NCBI RefSeq assembly: GCF_001427525.1
Contig: NZ_LMGU01000002.1
Span: 397,010 to 461,009, forward strand
Source of the DNA: Microbacterium sp. Root61
Lineage (GTDB): Bacteria; Actinomycetota; Actinomycetes; Actinomycetales; Microbacteriaceae
Direction: 5' to 3'
DNA: 64,000 nucleotides
Below are positions 8,417 to 17,050 of this stretch, in pieces. A program made the position numbers and the translations under genes. How positions within the stretch are numbered: position 1 is the first letter of the stretch; each line of letters opens with the position of its first letter. The notes beneath the pieces were generated by a model. That model worked only from the letters and a program-made list of their open reading frames with translations. It was not told the origin of the DNA and did no database searches.

Positions 8417-9910
8417 ATGAGCTTCCTGGAATACGCCCCCGCACCGGAGTCCCGCGCGATCCTGAATCTGCGCGACGAGTACGGTCTGTTCATCGACGGC
8501 GAGTTCGTCGCCGGGCGCGGCACGCCGTTCGCGACGATCTCCCCGGCGGACGAGTCGCACATCGCGATGATCTCGTCGGCGAACGACGCGGATGTCGCGA
8601 CCGCCGTCGCGGCAGCCCGCCGCGCGTACGACACCACGTGGTCGAAGATGAGCGGTCGCGACCGCGGCAAGTACCTGTTCCGGATCGCGCGCCTCGTGCA
8701 GGAGCGGGCGCGCGAGCTCGCCGTGGCCGAGAGCCTCGACAACGGCAAGCCGATCAAGGAGAGCCGCGACGTCGACGTCCCGCTCGTGGCCGCCTGGTTC
8801 TTCTACTACGCCGGCTGGGCCGACAAGCTCGACTTCGCCGGGGTGGGCGCGAACCCGCGCGCGCTCGGCGTGGCCGGGCAGATCATCCCGTGGAACTTCC
8901 CGCTGCTGATGCTCGCGTGGAAGATCGCTCCCGCGCTGGCGGCCGGCAACACGGTGGTCCTCAAGCCCGCCGAGACCACGCCGCTCTCGGCGCTGCTGTT
9001 CGCCGAGATCCTGCAGCAGGCCGACCTGCCGCCGGGCGTCGTGAACATCATCACCGGCGCCGGAGACACCGGCGCGGCGCTGGTGGGCGCCGACATCGAC
9101 AAGGTCGCCTTCACCGGGTCGACCGGCGTCGGGCGTGCGATCGCCAAGCAGATCGCCGGCACCGGCAAGAAGGTCACCCTCGAGCTCGGTGGCAAGGCCG
9201 CGAACATCGTGTTCGACGATGCGCCGATCGACCAGGCCATCGAAGGCATCGTCAACGGCATCTTCTTCAACCAGGGCCACGTCTGCTGCGCGGGCAGCCG
9301 TCTGCTGGTGCAGGAGTCGATCCACGACGAGGTGGTGGACCGGCTCAAGGAACGCCTGTCGACCCTGCGTCTGGGCGACCCGCTCGACAAGAACACCGAC
9401 ATCGGCGCGATCAACTCGGCCGAGCAGCTCGAGCGGATCCGCACGCTCAGCGCCGTCGGCGAGGCCGAGGGCGCCGAGCGCTGGAGCCCGGACTGCGTCA
9501 TCCCCGACAACGGCTTCTGGTTCGCGCCCACGATCTTCACCAACGTCGAGACGAGCCACCGCATCGCCCGCGAAGAGGTCTTCGGACCGGTCCTCTCGGT
9601 GCTGTCGTTCCGCACCCCGGCCGAGGCCATCGCCAAGGCGAACAACACGCCCTACGGGCTGTCGGCCGGCATCTGGACCGACAAGGGCAGCCGCATCCTC
9701 GCGGTCGCCGACAAGCTGCGCGCGGGCGTCATCTGGGCGAACACGTTCAACCGATTCGACCCGGCTTCGCCCTTCGGCGGGTACAAGGAGTCCGGCTACG
9801 GGCGCGAAGGCGGCAAGCACGGCCTGGCCGCGTACCTCGCCCCGGCCTCGGCCGCGGCATCCCTGACCGCACGAAATGCGGGCACCACGAAGAAGGCGGT
9901 GACCAAGTGA
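8417..9910 (+). CDS. NAD(P)-dependent aldehyde dehydrogenase
   Basis: A full-length (497-residue) ALDH-superfamily enzyme. It has the phosphate-binding IIPWNFPLLMLAWKIAPALA region near residue 155, the GSTGVGRAIAK turn, the glutamate in TLELGGKAANIV (about 257), and the catalytic cysteine in GHVCCAGSRLL (about 291-292). The C-terminal EVFGPVLSVLSF and NRFDPASPFGGYKESG blocks are present. Located 21 bp after deoC, it most likely oxidises acetaldehyde released from deoxyribose 5-phosphate. Its stop overlaps the next gene by GTGA, so the two ALDH-like products are probably made together. Confidence 0.93.
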   Translation: MSFLEYAPAPESRAILNLRDEYGLFIDGEFVAGRGTPFATISPADESHIAMISSANDADVATAVAAARRAYDTTWSKMSGRDRGKYLFRIARLVQERARELAVAESLDNGKPIKESRDVDVPLVAAWFFYYAGWADKLDFAGVGANPRALGVAGQIIPWNFPLLMLAWKIAPALAAGNTVVLKPAETTPLSALLFAEILQQADLPPGVVNIITGAGDTGAALVGADIDKVAFTGSTGVGRAIAKQIAGTGKKVTLELGGKAANIVFDDAPIDQAIEGIVNGIFFNQGHVCCAGSRLLVQESIHDEVVDRLKERLSTLRLGDPLDKNTDIGAINSAEQLERIRTLSAVGEAEGAERWSPDCVIPDNGFWFAPTIFTNVETSHRIAREEVFGPVLSVLSFRTPAEAIAKANNTPYGLSAGIWTDKGSRILAVADKLRAGVIWANTFNRFDPASPFGGYKESGYGREGGKHGLAAYLAPASAAASLTARNAGTTKKAVTK

Positions 9911-10767
9911 GCCGTCTGAGCGTCCCCAAGACCTACAAGCTCTACATCGGGGGAGCGTTCCCTCGCAGCGAGTCGGGTCGCACGTACGAGATCGTGAGCG
10001 CCAAGGGCGACTTCCTGGCCAACGCTGCACTGGCGTCGCGGAAGGATGCACGCGACGCCATCGTCGCCGCGCGCGGCGCGGCGAAGGGCTGGTCGGGAGC
10101 GACCGCGTACAACCGCGGGCAGGTGCTGTACCGCATCGCCGAGCTGCTCGAGGGGCGTCGCGCCCAGTTCGTCGATGAGATCGTGCGCGTGGAAGGGGTG
10201 TCGGCGGCTGTCGCCGGAGCCCAGGTCGACGAGGCCATCGATCGCTGGGTCTGGTACGCCGGATGGACCGACAAGCACGCCCAGGTGGCGGGCAACGCCA
10301 ACCCGGTCGCGGGTCCGTACTTCAACATCTCGGTGCCGGAGCCGACCGGGGTGGTCGCGGTGATCGCGCCGCAGGATTCTTCTCTGCTCGGTCTGGTCTC
10401 CGCGATCGCGCCGCCGCTGGTGACCGGCAACACCGTGGTCGTGGTGGCCAGCCAGCAGTACCCGCTGTCGGCCATCTCGCTCGCCGAGGTGCTCGCCACC
10501 AGCGATGTTCCTGCGGGAGTGGTGAACATCCTCACCGGTTCGCCGGCAGAGATCGCCCCGTGGCTGGCCTCGCACGCCGACGTCAACGCGCTGGATCTGG
10601 TCGGGGCATCCGCTCTGGACTGGGTGGATCTGCAGATCGCCGCGGCCGACACGCTCAAGCGTGTGCTGCCCCCGGAGGAGGGGGCGGATGCGGCGTCCCC
10701 GAGCCTCGAGCGGATCACCGCGTTCACCGAGACCAAGACGGTCTGGCACACCAAGAGCATGGTCTGA
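9907..10767 (+). CDS. Half-length aldehyde dehydrogenase-like protein lacking the catalytic domain
   Basis: A 286-residue protein homologous to the N-terminal, NAD-binding half of ALDH enzymes: SRLSVPKTYKLYIGGAFPRSESG, then APQDSSLLGLVSAIAPPLVTGNT and AGVVNILTGSP. It stops soon after the segment where the GSTGVG turn would be (here DLVGASALDWVD), so the catalytic cysteine, the glutamate and the oligomerisation tail are absent. The frame is clean up to a natural stop and the codon use matches its neighbours, so it does not look like a recent pseudogene. The GTG start overlaps the stop of the intact ALDH, suggesting 1:1 translation and a partner or regulatory role; that role is inference. Confidence 0.85.
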   Translation: MSRLSVPKTYKLYIGGAFPRSESGRTYEIVSAKGDFLANAALASRKDARDAIVAARGAAKGWSGATAYNRGQVLYRIAELLEGRRAQFVDEIVRVEGVSAAVAGAQVDEAIDRWVWYAGWTDKHAQVAGNANPVAGPYFNISVPEPTGVVAVIAPQDSSLLGLVSAIAPPLVTGNTVVVVASQQYPLSAISLAEVLATSDVPAGVVNILTGSPAEIAPWLASHADVNALDLVGASALDWVDLQIAAADTLKRVLPPEEGADAASPSLERITAFTETKTVWHTKSMV

Positions 10768-10796
10768 TCGGGCCTTCTGCGACCCCGGAGAAAAAG

Positions 10797-10827
10797 ATAA
10801 CGAAAGGGTAACGAGCGCATGTAGAGT
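10797..10827 (+). promoter_or_regulatory. MtrA-like direct repeat and -10 hexamer before the glycerophosphodiesterase gene
   Basis: ATAAC (10797-10801) and GTAAC (10808-10812) are separated by six bases, matching with one mismatch the GTAAC-N6-GTAAC pattern reported for the actinobacterial OmpR-family regulator MtrA. A -10-like TAGAGT follows at 10822-10827, which places the repeat where a -35 element would lie. Confidence 0.45.
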
Positions 10828-10878
10828 GTTCGCACACGTCGACGAAGACGTGGTGAATTCCTCGGAGGACATGCCCGA

Positions 10879-11778
10879 ATGCCCCACGACGCTGTTGCGA
10901 CGCCTGCGCGCGATCACGTCCACGCGCTGCTCATCGTGTGCGTTCTCGCCGTGGCCAGTCTGGTGATCGCGTTCCTCGGCGCGAGTCCGGCGCGCGTCAG
11001 CTCGACCGAGCTGCTGGGCGCCCCGCGGACGCCGGGCGAGAACGCCTTCATCGCCAGTCATCGCGGGGGAGGAGCCACCGCTCCGGAGAACACCCTGCCG
11101 GCCATCGAGGCGGCCCTCGCCGGCGGATTCGAGTACGTCGAGGTCGACATCGCCCTCACGGCCGATCGCCGTGCCGTGCTCATGCACGATGCCTCGGTGG
11201 ACCGCACCACGGACGGGCACGGACGTCTCGCGATGCTCACCTTCGACGAGGTGCGCGGGCTGGACGCGGGGGCCTGGTTCGACCCCTCGTTCGCCGGCAC
11301 CCAGGTACCGACGCTCGAGGAGTTCCTCGACGTGCTGGACGCGTCCGGCAAAAAGGCGATGATCGAGCTCAAGGGTAGGTGGGATGCCGAGACCGTCGCC
11401 GGCTTCGTCGCACAGGTCGCGGCGCGCGGGCTGGAGCAGCACATCATCGTGTCGAGCTTCGACGCGCGGACGCTGGCGCTGGCGGCCACGGCCTCCACGG
11501 CGATCCCGCGGCTGGCGATCTTCCGCAAGCTGCCGGCCGACATCGTCGAGGCCGCACTGGAACTGGGAGTGCGCGGCGTCATCGTCGACCGCCGCGTCGT
11601 GATGGCGCAGCCCGAGATCATCGACAGTCTGCACGCGGAGGGCGTGCGCGTGGTCGTCTATACGCTCAACGACCACGAGCACTGGCAGGAAGTGACGCAG
11701 CTCGGAGTGGACGGCATCGTCACCGACTCGCCGGCGACGCTGTCCGACTGGCAGGCGGGCGCCGACGCCGAGCGCTGA
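10879..11778 (+). CDS. Membrane-anchored or secreted glycerophosphodiester phosphodiesterase
   Basis: GDPD enzymes hydrolyse glycerophosphodiesters to glycerol 3-phosphate and an alcohol. The 299-residue protein starts with a hydrophobic segment (about residues 14-37) acting as signal anchor. The TIM-barrel motifs follow: ASHRGGGATAPENT near residue 58, EVDIALTADRRAVLMHD with the metal-binding E and D and the second histidine, and MIELKGRW. The C-terminal YTLNDHEHWQEVTQLGVDGIVTD block completes the family pattern. GGAGGA precedes the ATG by about eight bases. The upstream MtrA-like repeat would suit a gene for cell-envelope or phosphate-source processing. Confidence 0.9.
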   Translation: MPHDAVATPARDHVHALLIVCVLAVASLVIAFLGASPARVSSTELLGAPRTPGENAFIASHRGGGATAPENTLPAIEAALAGGFEYVEVDIALTADRRAVLMHDASVDRTTDGHGRLAMLTFDEVRGLDAGAWFDPSFAGTQVPTLEEFLDVLDASGKKAMIELKGRWDAETVAGFVAQVAARGLEQHIIVSSFDARTLALAATASTAIPRLAIFRKLPADIVEAALELGVRGVIVDRRVVMAQPEIIDSLHAEGVRVVVYTLNDHEHWQEVTQLGVDGIVTDSPATLSDWQAGADAER

Positions 11779-11880
11779 ACGCGCGATCGACGCCCAATTC
11801 GGCGGTTCCCGGAGTGGACGCGCGGCCGCCGTTCGGTCCGCCGTTAGGGTCTGAAGGTCACCCCGATGAATGGAGCCGTC

Positions 11881-12519
11881 ATGTCCTCGATCACCCGAGT
11901 CGCACCCCGGGCGATTGTCGCGGCCTTGGCGATGGGAGCGCTGGCGTTCGCGCTCACCGGCTGCGTGCCCGAACCGGCGCCGACGGCGTCGGGCTCACCG
12001 ACGGCGACCTCGATCACGACACCCGCTCCGTCGCCGACCCCGACGGAGACCAGCGACGCGGGCAGCGACATCACCCTTCCGGCGAACTGCGAGGCGATCT
12101 ACTCGCCCGAGATGCTGGCGACCATGCAGTCACAGGTTCCGCCGTTGAACGATCCCGGGGTGACGATGTTCTCCTCGCAGATCGTCGAGGCACTCGAGGT
12201 GCTGAATTCGGGCGCCCCCACGCTGCGCTGCTCATGGGGGCAGCCGTCCGAGGTCGGGATGTCGACCAACGTCACGATCGTCGACGGTGCGCAGGCCGAT
12301 TCGGTCCGCACCGCGCTGCTCAACGCCGGGTACTCGTGCGAGGACACCCTCGACGGCACCATGTGCCGCTTCGAGGAGGAGCTGATGACGCAGGACGACA
12401 CGCTGGTTCACCGCGGCGAGACGCATTTCTTCCGCGGCAACGGGTGGGTCGCCACCGCGTGGCTGAACGTCGCGCCCGAGGGCTACACCGAGGACATCGT
12501 CGCGACGCTCTGGGGCTGA
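11881..12519 (+). CDS. Secreted lipoprotein of unknown function
   Basis: A 212-residue protein with a signal peptide and lipobox LTGC at about residues 25-28, followed by a long Thr/Ser/Pro linker (about 30-60) that would hold the domain away from the membrane. The mature part has several cysteines (in LPANCEAIYS, LRCSWGQPS, YSCEDTL and GTMCRFEE) that could form two disulfides. ATG 11881 is preferred over the ATG five codons upstream because GGAG sits six bases before it. No catalytic motif is recognised. Confidence 0.8.
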   Translation: MSSITRVAPRAIVAALAMGALAFALTGCVPEPAPTASGSPTATSITTPAPSPTPTETSDAGSDITLPANCEAIYSPEMLATMQSQVPPLNDPGVTMFSSQIVEALEVLNSGAPTLRCSWGQPSEVGMSTNVTIVDGAQADSVRTALLNAGYSCEDTLDGTMCRFEEELMTQDDTLVHRGETHFFRGNGWVATAWLNVAPEGYTEDIVATLWG

Positions 12520-12715
12520 ACGGCCGCATGCCCTAGACTGGTCGCGGACACTCGTCGTCGACACCGCACCCCGCTGAAGCGAGTTCATGCGGATCGCACC
12601 GAGAAGTCCCGCCCGCGTCCGTCCCGGCAATCACGAGCCGACCGTGGGTCTCGCCGTCCTCACCGGTCTCGATCGGTCCTCGCCGGAACATCCGGCTTTC
12701 ACGCTCAGGAGGAGC

Positions 12716-14875
12716 ATGCCGACCACGGCAACCGCCGCACAGAAGTCTGCCCAGCGGCGCAGGAAGCCCTCGACGTCGCGTCGCGACGACGAGGCGCCCA
12801 TCATCCCGATCCTCGCCCGCAAGGTGCGCGAGGTCGAGGCCAAGGCTCAGCGCGGGAAGCTCGGGCCCACCAATCGTGTGAAGTTCCAGGTCATCGCCTT
12901 CCTCGTCCGCGAGGAGCGCGCCCGTGTCAAGGCCGACACCACCCTCGCCGACGGCGCCCGCGCAGAGCTGCTCAAGCGCCTCGACGGCGTCGCGACGATC
13001 CTCGCCAAGACGGCTGCGCGCGACACGTCGCTCATCCAGCTGCTCGAGGTCGACCAGGCCGCGTCTCCGGTCGCGCGCCGCATGCGTCGCGACTGGCTGC
13101 TGGAGTCGGGTGCGGACCTGCCCGCCGACGAGCTCATCATCACGGATGTCGCGCCCACCTCGGCACCGGTCGTTCCGGCCGCTCTGGCCGAGCGTCAGGT
13201 CGTGCCGGTCGCGATCGAAGCCCGCCAGATGGCCAACCCGTTCCTCGCGCCCGACTTCAGCTCGCACACCCACCAGGAGACGCCCCGGCGCCGCCTGGAC
13301 GGCTGGGAGCTCATGGGCCCGCTGTACAAGGCGTTCGAAACCGGCGCCGGCGGCTCGGCCGCGTCGATGGAACTGCCACCGGTCCCCGAGTTCGATCGAC
13401 TCTCGCCCAGAGGCCTCGAGGTCATGCCGCACCAGTCGCGGTTCCTGGAAGCGGTGCGCGAAGGTCATCGCCAGTTCCTGCTCGCGGATGAGCCGGGCCT
13501 CGGCAAGACCGCCGAGTCGGTGCTCGCCGCATCCGTCTCCGGCGCCTACCCGCTGCTGGTCGTCGTGCCGAACGTCGTCAAGATGAACTGGGCGCGCGAG
13601 GTGGAGCGCTGGACGCCCCAGCGTCGCGCCACGGTGATCCAGGGCGACGGCGAGGACATGGATGCGTTCGCGGACGTGTTCATCGTCAACTACGAGATCC
13701 TCGACCGGCACCTGGCCTGGCTGAGCTCGATCGGCCTGAAGGGCATGGTCGTCGACGAGGCCCACTTCATCAAGAACCTCAGTTCGCAGCGCTCGCAGAA
13801 CGTGCTGGCGCTGGCCGGCCGCATCCGCGAACAGGTCAGCAACCCCCTCCTGCTCGCGCTGACCGGTACGCCGCTCATCAACGACGTCGAGGACTTCGAC
13901 GCGATCTGGCGCTTCCTGGGCTGGACCAACGGCGAGAAGCCCGGTCCCGAACTCATGGCGAAGCTCGATGCGACCGGTCTCACCCCGGCCGACAAGGCCT
14001 TCTATCCGGAGGCACGCGAGGCCGTCATCTCGATGGGTATCGTACGGCGCAAGAAGAAGGATGTCGCGGCCGATCTGCCCGACAAGCTCATCGCCGACCT
14101 GCCCGTGGAGCTCGACGACGAATTCGGTCGTTCGATCCGCCAGGCCGAGCGCGAACTCGGCCAGCGCCTCGCCGACCGCTACCGTCGCATCATCGACGCG
14201 CGCGGCGACCGGGGCCTCGCCTTCGGCGAGATCGACGAGGACATCGTCCGTCTCGTCGCGCAGAACGAGCTCGACGAGTCCAAGGCCGCCGGTACCGGCT
14301 CGGAGAACGTCTTCACGATGGTCCGAAAGATCGGGCAGGCCAAGGCGCTCCTCGCCGCCGACTACACGGTGCAGCTGCAGCGCTCGGTCGGCAAGGTCGT
14401 GTTCTTCGCCAAGCACATCGACGTCATGGATGCGGCGGAGAAGCACTTCGCCGCCGCCGGTCTGCGGACGATCTCGATCCGCGGAGATCAGACCACCGCG
14501 GCCCGTCAGCTCGGCATCGACGCGTTCAACAACGACCCCGAGGTCGGCGTCGCGGTGTGCTCACTGACCGCGGCCGGTGTCGGCCTGAACATGCAGGCCG
14601 CCTCGAACGTCGTGCTCGCGGAGCTGTCGTGGACCGCGGCCGAGCAGACGCAGGCGATCGACCGTGTGCACCGCATCGGTCAGGACGAGCCCGTGACCGC
14701 GTGGCGCATCATCGCCGCGCACACGATCGACACGAAGATCGCGGAGCTGATCGACTCGAAGCAGGGTCTCGCGGCACGCGCGCTCGACGGCGAGGCCGTC
14801 GACCCGCAGTCCAGCGACTCCGTGCAGCTCTCGGCACTCATGCACGTGCTGCGGCGCGCGCTCGGCGCCGCGTAG
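12716..14875 (+). CDS. SNF2-family DEAD/DEAH-box helicase-like ATPase
   Basis: A 719-residue protein with a basic N-terminus (QKSAQRRRKPSTSRRDDE), about 230 residues of unassigned sequence, and then two RecA-like lobes. Motif I is LADEPGLGKTAESVL near residue 258, motif II is VVDEAHFIKN near 345, and motif III is LALTGTPLIND. The C-lobe has KVVFFAKHIDVMD, TAAGVGLNMQAASNVVL and QAIDRVHRIGQDEPV (motif VI with the arginine finger). SNF2 proteins translocate on duplex DNA. AGGAGGAGC directly before the ATG fixes the start. It stands alone, with no methylase or nuclease beside it, so a general DNA-repair or nucleoid role is more likely than a defence system. Confidence 0.9.
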   Translation: MPTTATAAQKSAQRRRKPSTSRRDDEAPIIPILARKVREVEAKAQRGKLGPTNRVKFQVIAFLVREERARVKADTTLADGARAELLKRLDGVATILAKTAARDTSLIQLLEVDQAASPVARRMRRDWLLESGADLPADELIITDVAPTSAPVVPAALAERQVVPVAIEARQMANPFLAPDFSSHTHQETPRRRLDGWELMGPLYKAFETGAGGSAASMELPPVPEFDRLSPRGLEVMPHQSRFLEAVREGHRQFLLADEPGLGKTAESVLAASVSGAYPLLVVVPNVVKMNWAREVERWTPQRRATVIQGDGEDMDAFADVFIVNYEILDRHLAWLSSIGLKGMVVDEAHFIKNLSSQRSQNVLALAGRIREQVSNPLLLALTGTPLINDVEDFDAIWRFLGWTNGEKPGPELMAKLDATGLTPADKAFYPEAREAVISMGIVRRKKKDVAADLPDKLIADLPVELDDEFGRSIRQAERELGQRLADRYRRIIDARGDRGLAFGEIDEDIVRLVAQNELDESKAAGTGSENVFTMVRKIGQAKALLAADYTVQLQRSVGKVVFFAKHIDVMDAAEKHFAAAGLRTISIRGDQTTAARQLGIDAFNNDPEVGVAVCSLTAAGVGLNMQAASNVVLAELSWTAAEQTQAIDRVHRIGQDEPVTAWRIIAAHTIDTKIAELIDSKQGLAARALDGEAVDPQSSDSVQLSALMHVLRRALGAA

Positions 14876-14887
14876 CCTTCGGGTCGT

Positions 14888-14922
14888 CGGGACCCTGGCG
14901 CACGCTGTGTGGCAGGGTCCCG
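14888..14922 (+). terminator. Hairpin after the SNF2-like gene
   Basis: CGGGACCCTG at 14888-14897 is the exact reverse complement of 14913-14922, with a 15-nt loop. It lies just after the helicase stop and before pfkA. Confidence 0.6.
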
Positions 14923-14990
14923 GCATCCGGCGATAGTGTCGGTGGAGGCAGCGTCGCCGGCGTGTTCATCTGACAGCAAGGAACCACAGC

Positions 14991-16019
14991 ATGAAGATCG
15001 GCATCCTCACCAGCGGCGGAGATTGCCCCGGCCTGAACGCCGTCATCCGCGGCGCGGTGCTCAAGGGTACGACCGCCTACGACGTCGAGTTCGTCGGCAT
15101 CCGCGACGGCTGGCGCGGCGTCGTGGACGGGGACTTCTTCCCGCTCACGCGACACGAGGTGAAGGGCCTGTCGAAGGTCGGCGGCACCATCCTCGGCACG
15201 AGCCGCACCAACCCCTACGAGGGTCCCCGCGGCGGCGCCGAGAACATCGCCAAGACGCTCTACGGCCACCGCATCGACGGCATCATCGCGATCGGCGGTG
15301 AGGGCACCCTCGCCGCGGCCAACCGCCTCGCGAACGACGGCATCAACATCCTCGGCGTGCCCAAGACGATCGACAACGACCTGCGCGCGACCGACTACTC
15401 ATTCGGCTTCGACACTGCCGTCAACATCGCCACGGAGGCGATGGACCGCCTCCGTACCACCGGCGATTCGCACCAGCGCTGCATGATCGCCGAGGTCATG
15501 GGCCGCCACGTCGGCTGGATCGCCCTGCACGCCGGTATGGCAGCCGGTGCCCACGCCATCTTGATCCCCGAGGTTCCGATGTCGATGGACGAGATCTGCG
15601 ATCTCGTGACCAAGGCCCACGACCGCGGCCGCGCGCCGCTGGTCGTCGTGTCCGAGGGCTTCACCCTCAAGGGCATGGACGAGGCCTACAGCGACAAGGG
15701 CTTGGACGCCTTCAACCGTCCGCGTCTCGGCGGCATCGGCGACATGCTGGCGCCCGAGATCGAGCGCATCACCGGCATCGAGACCCGCTCCACCGTGCTC
15801 GGTCACATCCAGCGCGGCGGCTCGCCTTCCGGGTTCGACCGGGTGCTGGCGACCCGCCTCGGCCTGGCCGCGGTAGACGCCGTCGTCGAGCAGGCCTGGG
15901 GCCAGATGGTCTCGCTCAAGGGCACCGACATCGTGCGCGTCTCGTTCGACGAGGCGCTCGGCGAGCTCAACACCGTGCCGCTGTACCGCTACGAAGAGGC
16001 CGCCGCCCTCTTCGGCTGA
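14991..16019 (+). CDS. pfkA: 6-phosphofructokinase, mixed ATP/PPi-type active site
   Basis: Phosphorylates fructose 6-phosphate to fructose 1,6-bisphosphate in glycolysis. The 342-residue protein shows TSGGDCPGLNAVIRG at the N-terminus, GGEGT at 102-106, PKTIDND at 124-130 with catalytic Asp128, and the MGRHVGWIAL substrate block. Glycine 105 is the ATP-type residue, while Lys125 is the residue typical of pyrophosphate-dependent enzymes, so the phosphoryl donor is not decided by sequence; actinobacterial ATP enzymes with this lysine are known. AAGGAACC precedes the ATG, and a -10-like TAGTGT lies about 50 bp upstream. Confidence 0.94.
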   Translation: MKIGILTSGGDCPGLNAVIRGAVLKGTTAYDVEFVGIRDGWRGVVDGDFFPLTRHEVKGLSKVGGTILGTSRTNPYEGPRGGAENIAKTLYGHRIDGIIAIGGEGTLAAANRLANDGINILGVPKTIDNDLRATDYSFGFDTAVNIATEAMDRLRTTGDSHQRCMIAEVMGRHVGWIALHAGMAAGAHAILIPEVPMSMDEICDLVTKAHDRGRAPLVVVSEGFTLKGMDEAYSDKGLDAFNRPRLGGIGDMLAPEIERITGIETRSTVLGHIQRGGSPSGFDRVLATRLGLAAVDAVVEQAWGQMVSLKGTDIVRVSFDEALGELNTVPLYRYEEAAALFG

Positions 16020-16050
16020 ATCGTCCAACCGCGGTCGCACCTTCTGTGAA

Positions 16051-16113
16051 CAGGGAATCTGGCGGATGCAGGACCATTCTGCGTGAATCATCCTGCGTAG
16101 GCCAGAACCCCTG
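16051..16113. repeat. 63-bp palindromic repeat, copy A (3' side of the DUF559-like gene)
   Basis: This element and the one at 17179-17241 have the same length (63 bp), the same orientation and 49 of 63 identical bases with no gaps. Both begin CAGGGAATCTG and end CCCCTG. Copy A folds on itself with paired blocks at positions 1-5, 8-13, 16-23 and 26-29 from each end. It lies between the convergent pfkA and DUF559-like genes. Confidence 0.8.
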
Positions 16114-16137
16114 ATCTCAGCGGGGGCGGGAGCGGAT

Positions 16138-16164
16138 GCTGAGGCCGGTTGAGTGAGCCTCAGC
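16138..16164. terminator. Hairpin overlapping the DUF559-like stop codon
   Basis: GCTGAGGC (16138-16145) pairs exactly with 16157-16164, with an 11-nt loop. The arm contains the stop codon of the minus-strand gene, so it may act as its terminator. Confidence 0.45.
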
Positions 16165-17050
16165 CAGCGATGGCGCGCCGATGCGCGCCCTGCGCGATGG
16201 CGGTGAGGATGGTGTCGAGCACGCGGTCCCACTCGAACAGCAGCTGGTAGTAGTCGAAGCGCAGCACGACGTAGCCGCGCGCGACGAGCCGCGCGTCTTG
16301 CCGCAAGTCGCGGCGACGATCGCCAGCGCTGGAGTGATGCGCGAAGCCGTCGATCTGAACGACGAGCGAGGCGCCGATGAGGCCGTCGACGGAGTGCTGG
16401 TCGATTCGTACTTGCTGGCGAACGGCGATTCCTGCGTGTCTCAGGCCGTCAACCAGGATGCTCTCCAGGCCCGAGTCTGACAAGGACGTGACGACCGCAG
16501 CCAGTGCTGCCGCCTGCGTGCTGCGCCACGCGACCCGGGCGAGTGCGGCGGCGTCCGCGTTCTTCTTGCGGACGGCGGACTCCCACACCGCCAGCGCGTC
16601 GGACCGTGGCAGGCAGTGCGCAACGTGGAACAGCACGTTCAGCAGAGGATCCTCATTGGCGTTGCGACCGACCGGAGCAGGGCCATTGCCCCAGTGCAGC
16701 CGAAGCCCCGCAGACCCGAGCCGTGAAGCCGTGCCGGTGACGGCGACATGCGTGAGCGGTGGGTCCGTCTCCGAGTCGGGTACCCACAGCCCGCGCAGCG
16801 CGGCCGCGCTCACACACGTGACGCGTCCACTCACGCCGGCGGCCGCCACCTTCCGTGCATCGCAGTACGCAGTGGCCAGCCATGACCTGCGGATTCGGCG
16901 CAGGTGCCCGGTCTCAATCGCGCCGGCGATCTCGTAGACCGTGAAGCCCGCAGCCTGAGCGTCGGAGCTGTGTGCGATTCCGCTTCGTGCAGTGAGCCAT
17001 GCCGCCAGTTCGGTGTGGCGACGGACTGCTGGGGTCGTCGGTGCAGACAT
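16160..17050 (-). CDS. AbiEi-like winged-helix plus DUF559 (Vsr/endonuclease-like) protein
   Basis: A 296-residue protein. Residues about 10-75 resemble the winged-helix N-terminus of AbiEi-type antitoxin-like proteins (QAAGFTVYEIAGAIETGHLRRIRRSWL). The C-terminal 100 residues match the DUF559 fold related to very-short-patch endonucleases: VDGLIGASLVVQIDGFAHHS, then RRRDLRQDARLVARGYVVLRF. The potential nuclease residues (D of VDG, D of IDG, the HH pair, and D/R in RRRD) are retained. Such genes are multicopy in many actinobacteria and their function is unproven. There is no AbiEii-like toxin next to it. The unit is bounded by two 63-bp palindromic repeats. No ribosome site is evident before the ATG. 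Confidence 0.75.
   Translation of the reverse strand: MSAPTTPAVRRHTELAAWLTARSGIAHSSDAQAAGFTVYEIAGAIETGHLRRIRRSWLATAYCDARKVAAAGVSGRVTCVSAAALRGLWVPDSETDPPLTHVAVTGTASRLGSAGLRLHWGNGPAPVGRNANEDPLLNVLFHVAHCLPRSDALAVWESAVRKKNADAAALARVAWRSTQAAALAAVVTSLSDSGLESILVDGLRHAGIAVRQQVRIDQHSVDGLIGASLVVQIDGFAHHSSAGDRRRDLRQDARLVARGYVVLRFDYYQLLFEWDRVLDTILTAIAQGAHRRAIAG

Noticed and set aside
7640..10051. An 803-codon minus-strand open frame over deoC and the aldehyde dehydrogenase
   Set aside because: Shadow frame; the opposite strand carries a coherent operon with ribosome sites.
9907..10767. The short aldehyde dehydrogenase as a frameshifted pseudogene
   Set aside because: No remnant of the catalytic half follows the stop codon in any frame, and the sequence is clean and coupled to the gene before it.
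16160..17050. A complete AbiE toxin-antitoxin system
   Set aside because: Only an AbiEi-like winged helix is seen; no AbiEii nucleotidyltransferase toxin lies on either side.
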